Assembly: GCA_036946625.1 (NCBI GenBank)
Contig: JAQIIU010000003.1
Location: forward strand, 321,961 to 385,960
Origin: Methylorubrum populi
GTDB taxonomy: Bacteria > Pseudomonadota > Alphaproteobacteria > Rhizobiales > Beijerinckiaceae
DNA length: 64,000 nucleotides
Direction: 5' to 3'
Of the stretch, positions 56,975 through 64,000 are shown in pieces. The position numbers were made by a program, and so were the translations under genes. The notes under the pieces were generated by a model. It worked only from the letters and a program-made list of their open reading frames with translations, was not told the origin of the DNA and did not search any database. Within the stretch, counting starts at the first letter, position 1; every line of letters begins with the position of its first letter.

Positions 56975-57279
56975 CACTCGGCCGCCAGGGAATCGTCGGC
57001 ATAGGGCGGCGGATCGTCCGGATAATCGTAGATGAGATAGGGAAAACGGTGCTCTCCCTTTTCCTCGAGCGCGTGGCGCAGAGCGACAAGCGCATCTGCC
57101 GTGGTGCGTCCGCTCGTCACGCCAGCGCCCGACCGGAACCGAACCGTCACGAACAGCGCGTCCTCGTCGGCGTGGTTGGGCTTGGCCTGCACCGTCGCGC
57201 TCTCGAAGCCCGCTCCACGCATGATGCGCGCAAGCACATCCTGAACAACCGCTTCGATCTGAGCATCGGTCATCGCCAC
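56974..57279 (-). CDS. Unrecognised 101-residue partner of the HEPN-like protein
   Basis: 101 residues, acidic. Predicted helix (TDAQIEAVVQDVLARIM), two strands (ESATVQAK and ALFVTVRFRSG), helix (TTADALVALRHALEEKG) and an acidic/Pro tail (DYPDDPPPYADD). No nucleotidyltransferase GSxxxxxDxD motif, so it is not the usual MNT partner of HEPN proteins, and it is not an obvious DNA-binding fold. It begins 14 bp after the pheS stop and is translationally coupled (TGATG) to the HEPN gene. By position it could be the antitoxin or a regulatory partner; this is inference. Confidence 0.72.
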   Translation of the reverse strand: MAMTDAQIEAVVQDVLARIMRGAGFESATVQAKPNHADEDALFVTVRFRSGAGVTSGRTTADALVALRHALEEKGEHRFPYLIYDYPDDPPPYADDSLAAE

Positions 57280-57293
57280 GCTCCTTCGCTATC

Positions 57294-58373
57294 TCACCCC
57301 GTCAGCCCGCCGACGAGGCTCGGCACGTCGATCGGCCGGAAGCCGTAATGCTCCAGCCAGCGCACGTCCGCCTCGAAGAAGGGGCGCAGGTCCGGCATGC
57401 CGTATTTGAGCATGGCGAGCCGGTCGATGCCCATGCCGAAGGCGAAGCCCTGGACCTGATCCGGGTCGAGGCCGCCGCTGCGCAGCACGTTGGGGTGGAC
57501 CATGCCGCAGCCGAGGATTTCGAGCCAGTCGGTGCCCTCGCCGAAGCGCAGCTCGCCGCCCTTTCGCGAGCACCGGATGTCCACCTCCGCCGAGGGCTCG
57601 GTGAAGGGGAAGAACGAGGGGCGGAAGCGCATCGTCACGCTCTCGACCTCGAAGAAGGCGCGGCAGAACGATTCCAGCACCCACTTGAGATTGGCGATGT
57701 TGGCCGAGCGGTCGATGACGAGGCCCTCGACCTGATGGAACATCGGGGTATGGGTCTGGTCGGAATCGTGCCGGTAGGTGCGGCCGGGCATGATCACGCG
57801 GATCGGCGGCTGCCCCGCGCGCATGGTGCGCACCTGCACCGGCGAGGTGTGGGTGCGAAGCAGCTTGCGCCGCCCGAGATGGTCGGGGGCGAGGAAGAAC
57901 GTGTCGTGCATCTCCCGCGCCGGGTGCCCCTCGGGGAAATTGAGCGCGGTGAAGTTCAATTCGTCCGTCTCGATGTCGGGCCCTTCCGCCACCGAGAAGC
58001 CGAGATCGGCGAAGATCGCCGTGATCTCCTCGATCACCTGGCTGATCGGGTGGATGCGGCCGCGGGTCTCCGGCGCCTCGCGCAGGGGCAGCGTCACGTC
58101 GATCCGCTCGGCGGCGAGCCGCGCGTCGAGGGCCGCCTGCGCCAGCGCCGCGCGCTTCTGCGCGATCGCGCCCTGCACCCGGTCGCGCAGGCCGTTGATG
58201 AGGGGGCCGCGCTCACGCCTCTCCTCCGGCGTCATCGCGCCCAGCGTCTTGAGAAGCTCGGAGAGGCTGCCCTTCTTGCCGAGCGCCGCCACGCGCGCGG
58301 CCTCGAGAGCGGCCTCGTCACCGGCCCGCTCGATCTGCCCGAGAAGGTCGCGTTCGAGAGCGTCGAGATCCAT
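57294..58373 (-). CDS. pheS: Phenylalanine-tRNA ligase subunit alpha
   Basis: 359-residue catalytic subunit: N-terminal coiled-coil ([20 protein letters not shown] onward to about residue 85), then the class II core with [49 protein letters not shown] (split across motif 2) and [17 protein letters not shown] (motif 3). Start MDLDALERD at 58373 is the family N-terminus. Downstream of rplT beyond a hairpin; upstream of the HEPN module. Confidence 0.97.
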   Translation of the reverse strand: MDLDALERDLLGQIERAGDEAALEAARVAALGKKGSLSELLKTLGAMTPEERRERGPLINGLRDRVQGAIAQKRAALAQAALDARLAAERIDVTLPLREAPETRGRIHPISQVIEEITAIFADLGFSVAEGPDIETDELNFTALNFPEGHPAREMHDTFFLAPDHLGRRKLLRTHTSPVQVRTMRAGQPPIRVIMPGRTYRHDSDQTHTPMFHQVEGLVIDRSANIANLKWVLESFCRAFFEVESVTMRFRPSFFPFTEPSAEVDIRCSRKGGELRFGEGTDWLEILGCGMVHPNVLRSGGLDPDQVQGFAFGMGIDRLAMLKYGMPDLRPFFEADVRWLEHYGFRPIDVPSLVGGLTG

Positions 58374-58491
58374 CACCGCCGTCCTTGGCCAGTCGTCCGC
58401 GGGCTGCCTTCGCGCGCCGTTTGCATGCCTGCAAGGGCGCGAATGCTGCAAATCGAGACCATCGGGCAAACTGGCCGAGGTCCAAACGAAG

Positions 58492-58520
58492 AAGGCGCGG
58501 CGCTCGCCGCGCCGCGCCTT
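58492..58520 (-). terminator. Hairpin between rplT and pheS (terminator or attenuator)
   Basis: AAGGCGCGGCG (58492-58502) pairs with CGCCGCGCCTT (58510-58520) around CTCGCCG. On the minus strand CTTCGTTTGG follows. It lies 33 bp past rplT and could terminate or attenuate transcription into pheST. Confidence 0.6.
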
Positions 58521-58553
58521 GTCGATGGGTCGTTCCGCCGTGCGGCGGAGCGG

Positions 58554-58919
58554 TCAGGCGGCCTTCGGCAGGGCCGACTTCGCCTTCTCGACCACCGCCG
58601 CGAAGGCGGCCGGCTCGTGGATGGCGAGCTCGGACAGGGCCTTGCGGTCCACCGCGATGCCGGACTTGGCCAGCGCGTCGATGAAGCGGGAATAGGTCAG
58701 GCCGTGCTCGCGCACCGCCGCGTTGAGCCGCTGGATCCAGAGCGCGCGGAAGGTGCGCTTCTTGTTCTTGCGGTCGCGGTAGGCGTACTGGAGGCCCTTC
58801 TCCACCGCCTGCTTGGCGATGCGAATGGTATTCTTGCGCCGGCCGTAATAGCCTTTGGCGGCCTTCAGAACCTTCTTGTGCTTCGCGTGACTGGTCACGC
58901 CGCGCTTGACGCGGGCCAT
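58554..58919 (-). CDS. rplT: 50S ribosomal protein L20
   Basis: 121 residues, highly basic; [30 protein letters not shown] and [24 protein letters not shown] core are diagnostic. L20 assembles early with 23S rRNA and in many bacteria represses its own operon. 53 bp after rpmI. Confidence 0.98.
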   Translation of the reverse strand: MARVKRGVTSHAKHKKVLKAAKGYYGRRKNTIRIAKQAVEKGLQYAYRDRKNKKRTFRALWIQRLNAAVREHGLTYSRFIDALAKSGIAVDRKALSELAIHEPAAFAAVVEKAKSALPKAA

Positions 58920-58972
58920 GGGAGATCTCCTGGAACTTTAAGACAAAAACAGATCGCGAGGGGTGGAAGGAC

Positions 58973-59176
58973 TTACCGCTGGTTCGGCAGGAAGTACTTC
59001 TTCACGTTCGCGGCGTCGCCCTCGAACAGGGTCGTGGTGCCGCGCAGGTTGCGGATCTGCTTCGTGGTCCGCTTGATCATCCCGTGGCGCTTGCCGGCCT
59101 GGGCATACATCACCTTGCCGGTGCCGGTGATCTTGAAGCGCTTCTTGGCGCCCGACTTGGTCTTCAGCTTGGGCAT
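58973..59176 (-). CDS. rpmI: 50S ribosomal protein L35
   Basis: 67 residues: [20 protein letters not shown], then [17 protein letters not shown]. Start at 59176 gives the exact family N-terminus; longer upstream reading is not protein-like. First gene of rpmI-rplT; infC is not upstream here, unlike in many bacteria. Confidence 0.98.
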   Translation of the reverse strand: MPKLKTKSGAKKRFKITGTGKVMYAQAGKRHGMIKRTTKQIRNLRGTTTLFEGDAANVKKYFLPNQR

Positions 59177-59492
59177 TTGGCTCTCCTGAACGCGACGGCG
59201 ATCCGACCGGCGGCCGGCACCTCGCGCTTGAATGCTGCTGGAGCAACGGGAACCGCCACGGCAGCCCTGATCGGCCGGGCGGTTCAACGCGGGCGGCTTA
59301 TGGCAGAAACGTTCGCCGGTTTCAATCGAGCGATCCACGAACGCAGGGCACCGACCTCGGGTTGACGGCGGTTTACGGGTTGTGCAGCGAGCGACCCTGT
59401 GAGCGGGGCCGTTGCGATGAGCCTTGTGATCCTGCCGACCTCGCGCCTGAGGGCGCTTCCGGATCACCTGGGCCGGATCGAGGATGTGCGCG
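59177..59492. other. Intergenic region upstream of rpmI
   Basis: 316 bp with no intact gene. It should hold the rpmI promoter and any L20-responsive leader on the minus strand. Its right part (about 59417 onward, frame starting [17 protein letters not shown]) may be decayed coding sequence belonging with the following pseudogene, but I cannot assign it. Confidence 0.4.
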
Positions 59493-59796
59493 AGCCGTGC
59501 CGGCCGCCGCTTCAGCGCGATCATCGCGACGCACGGGGCGCAAGCGATCCTTCCCTACAACGACCTCGGTAACGAGGGCGTGGTGCGGGGGCTCACCGTC
59601 GGCGACGCCTTCTTCAACCGCCTCGGGGCGACGGTGGCCGGGAAGACTTCTGCGGCTCCGGATCGTGCACGGCGTGGCTGCTCACCGTCGGGCCCACCAA
59701 CGGCACCGACCCGATGAGTTTCGCGCGATCGAAGCTGATCGTGATCTGGGACTGCAACTCGGTCTCGACCAACCTGCACCACTGGCACATCGATCA
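59493..59796 (+). pseudogene. Remnant of a molybdopterin-dependent oxidoreductase
   Basis: Two adjacent frames together encode about 100 residues of the N-terminal region of a bis-MGD molybdopterin oxidoreductase. The first reads [19 protein letters not shown], then GLTVGDAFFNRLGATVAGKT; a frameshift at about 59645 moves to FCGSGSCTAWLLTVGPTNG, then SKLIVIWDCNSVSTNLHHWH. The start, the cluster/active-site region and the remaining several hundred residues are absent, and homology stops near 59796. Clearly a truncated, frameshifted fragment. Its second frame runs in phase into the ABC transporter gene but should not be part of it. Confidence 0.75.
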
Positions 59797-59923
59797 GGCA
59801 AGCGCAGTGCAGGGGATGAGGGCTTGCGACTTCAAGAAAATTCGCGCTCCGCGCCCCGCGCGCTATAACCCCCCATCCCGCCCCGACACCGGACGGCGGG
59901 CCGATCTTCGCCGCCGGGGTTCG

Positions 59924-61552
<1,629 letters not shown>

Positions 61553-61555
61553 AGC

Positions 61556-62776
<1,221 letters not shown>

Positions 62777-62790
62777 GGGCCGGGCGCATT

Positions 62791-62814
62791 CCTCTCCCCG
62801 CGTGCGGGGAGAGG
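62791..62814. terminator. Bidirectional terminator hairpin between deoB and ettA
   Basis: CCTCTCCCCGC (62791-62801) and GCGGGGAGAGG (62804-62814) form an 11-bp stem between two convergent genes. No long T tract on either side, so efficiency is uncertain. Confidence 0.5.
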
Positions 62815-62819
62815 GGACA

Positions 62820-64000
62820 TCACCGCGAAAACTTCTTGTACTTCAACTTCTTCGGGATGATCGAATCCGTCCCGAGCCGGCGCTTCTTGTCGGCCTCGTA
62901 ATCGGAAAAATTGCCCTCGAACCACTCGACGTGGCTGTCGCCCTCGAAGGCGAGGATGTGGGTCGCGATGCGGTTCAGGAACCAGCGATCGTGGCTGATG
63001 ATCACCGCGCAGCCCGCGTAATCCTCCAGGCCCTCTTCGAGCGCCCGCAGGGTCTCCATGTCGAGGTCGTTGGTCGGCTCGTCGAGGAGCAGCACGTTGC
63101 CGCCCTTGCGCAGGGTCGCGGCGAGGTGGACGCGGTTGCGCTCGCCGCCCGAGAGCACGCCGACCTTCTTCTGCTGGTCGCCGCCCTTGAAGGCGAAGGC
63201 CGCGCAATAGGCTCGGCTGTTGATCTCGCGCTTGTTGAAATAGAGGATGTCGTTGCCGCCCGAGATCTCCTGCCAGACCGTCGCGTTCGGATCGAGCGCG
63301 TCGCGGGACTGGTCGACATAGCCGAGATGCACGCTCTCGCCGACTTCGATGGCGCCGCCATCCGGCTTCTCGACGCCGGTGATCATCTTGAACAGGGTGG
63401 TCTTGCCGGCGCCGTTCGGGCCGATCACGCCGACGATGCCGCCCGGCGGCAGCTTGAACGAGAGATCCTCGATCAGCAGCCGGTCGCCGAACGCCTTGTT
63501 CAGGCCCTTGAACTCGATGACGTTCTGGCCGAGCCGCTCGGTGATCGGGATGACGATCTGCGCCGTCGCGTCGACCTTCTGCTGCTGCCTGGCGACCAGT
63601 TCCTCGTAGCGGGTGATGCGCGCCTTGGACTTGGTCTGGCGGGCCTTCGGCGACGCCGAGATCCACTCCGTCTCGCGGGCGATGGCGCGCTGGCGGGCCA
63701 TGTCCTCGCGGCCCTCCTGCTCCAGGCGCTTCTGCTTCTGCACCAGCCAGGAGGAGTAGTTGCCCTCGTAGGGGATGCCCTTGCCGCGGTCGAGTTCGAG
63801 GATCCAGCCCGTCACGTTGTCGAGGAAGTAGCGGTCGTGGGTCACGATCAGGATCGCGCCCGGGTACTGGCGCAGGTGCCCTTCGAGCCAGTTCACGGTC
63901 TCGGCGTCGAGGTGGTTGGTCGGCTCGTCGAGGAGGAGAAGCTCCGGCTCCCACAGAAGCAGGCGGCACAGGGCGATGCGGCGGCGCTCGCCGCCCGAGA
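62820..64000 (-). CDS. ettA: Energy-dependent translational throttle protein EttA, 3' part
   Basis: Partial: the N-terminal part lies beyond base 64000. About 393 residues of an ABC-F ribosome-associated ATPase are visible: the end of NBD1 ([32 protein letters not shown]), the EttA-type linker with [20 protein letters not shown] (P-tRNA interaction region), and a full NBD2 ([41 protein letters not shown]), ending [11 protein letters not shown]. It gates translation elongation in response to ATP/ADP. Convergent with deoB. Confidence 0.95.
   Translation of the reverse strand, partial: SGGERRRIALCRLLLWEPELLLLDEPTNHLDAETVNWLEGHLRQYPGAILIVTHDRYFLDNVTGWILELDRGKGIPYEGNYSSWLVQKQKRLEQEGREDMARQRAIARETEWISASPKARQTKSKARITRYEELVARQQQKVDATAQIVIPITERLGQNVIEFKGLNKAFGDRLLIEDLSFKLPPGGIVGVIGPNGAGKTTLFKMITGVEKPDGGAIEVGESVHLGYVDQSRDALDPNATVWQEISGGNDILYFNKREINSRAYCAAFAFKGGDQQKKVGVLSGGERNRVHLAATLRKGGNVLLLDEPTNDLDMETLRALEEGLEDYAGCAVIISHDRWFLNRIATHILAFEGDSHVEWFEGNFSDYEADKKRRLGTDSIIPKKLKYKKFSR

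Noticed and set aside
59714..59923. In-frame N-terminal extension of the ABC ATPase
   Set aside because: The extension encodes the tail of a molybdopterin oxidoreductase remnant (SKLIVIWDCN..., STNLHHWH); ATPase homology starts at MSDTLLTVEDLSV (59924).

Overview
The window is GC-rich (roughly 70%) chromosomal DNA of an alphaproteobacterium. Gene content and order (fused aroKB, hisC-tyrA, mdh-sucCDAB-lpd, sarcosine oxidase soxBDAG, B12-dependent metH, def-fmt-truA, rpmI-rplT-pheST) and the abundant intergenic palindromic repeats point to Methylobacterium/Methylorubrum, probably near M. extorquens. This assignment rests on recognised protein families and synteny, not on a database search. No rRNA, tRNA, CRISPR array, prophage or intact insertion sequence was seen.

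Layout. 1-3.5 kb: end of a winged-helix regulator, a repeat-flanked glycosyltransferase, tyrA and hisC. 4-10 kb: TonB-dependent siderophore receptor, kup and ispG, all on the minus strand. 10-18 kb: a patatin-like lipase, then a methionine block of an ArsR-methyltransferase fusion (SahR-like) with a perfect 20-bp operator palindrome, metF and metH. 18-21 kb: a lipoprotein, a CelD/BcsL acyltransferase, a polysaccharide deacetylase and an Arg-rich secreted protein. 21-28 kb: a GlxA-type regulator divergent from soxBDAG. 28-40.5 kb: a LOV histidine kinase and the TCA operon mdh-sucC-sucD-sucA-sucB-lpd. 40.9-48 kb: tetR, aroKB, higBA, rlmN and pckA. 48-54 kb: recR, def, fmt, truA, dapE, a MoeB-like E1 and a DUF1186/SEC-C protein. 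54-59.2 kb: rpmI-rplT-pheS-pheT. 59.4-64 kb: a molybdopterin-oxidoreductase pseudogene, a YejF-type ABC ATPase, deoB and a partial ettA.

Metabolic links. MetF supplies methyl-THF to MetH, and the regulator in front probably senses S-adenosylhomocysteine. Sarcosine oxidase feeds one-carbon units into the same folate pool. The TCA operon encodes malate dehydrogenase, succinyl-CoA synthetase and the whole 2-oxoglutarate dehydrogenase complex. PckA links that cycle to gluconeogenesis.

Most unusual feature. Three housekeeping operons or subunit pairs are each split by a compact two-gene accessory module in the same orientation with very short spacers: an RHH-PIN toxin-antitoxin pair between sucC and sucD, a HEPN-like protein with an unrecognised 101-residue partner between pheS and pheT, and a membrane/pentapeptide-repeat pair between sucB and lpd. 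The pheS/pheT module is the best candidate for an undescribed system. Several families of MITE-like palindromes also decorate gene ends; two copies of one family supply the TGA stop codon of the gene before them.
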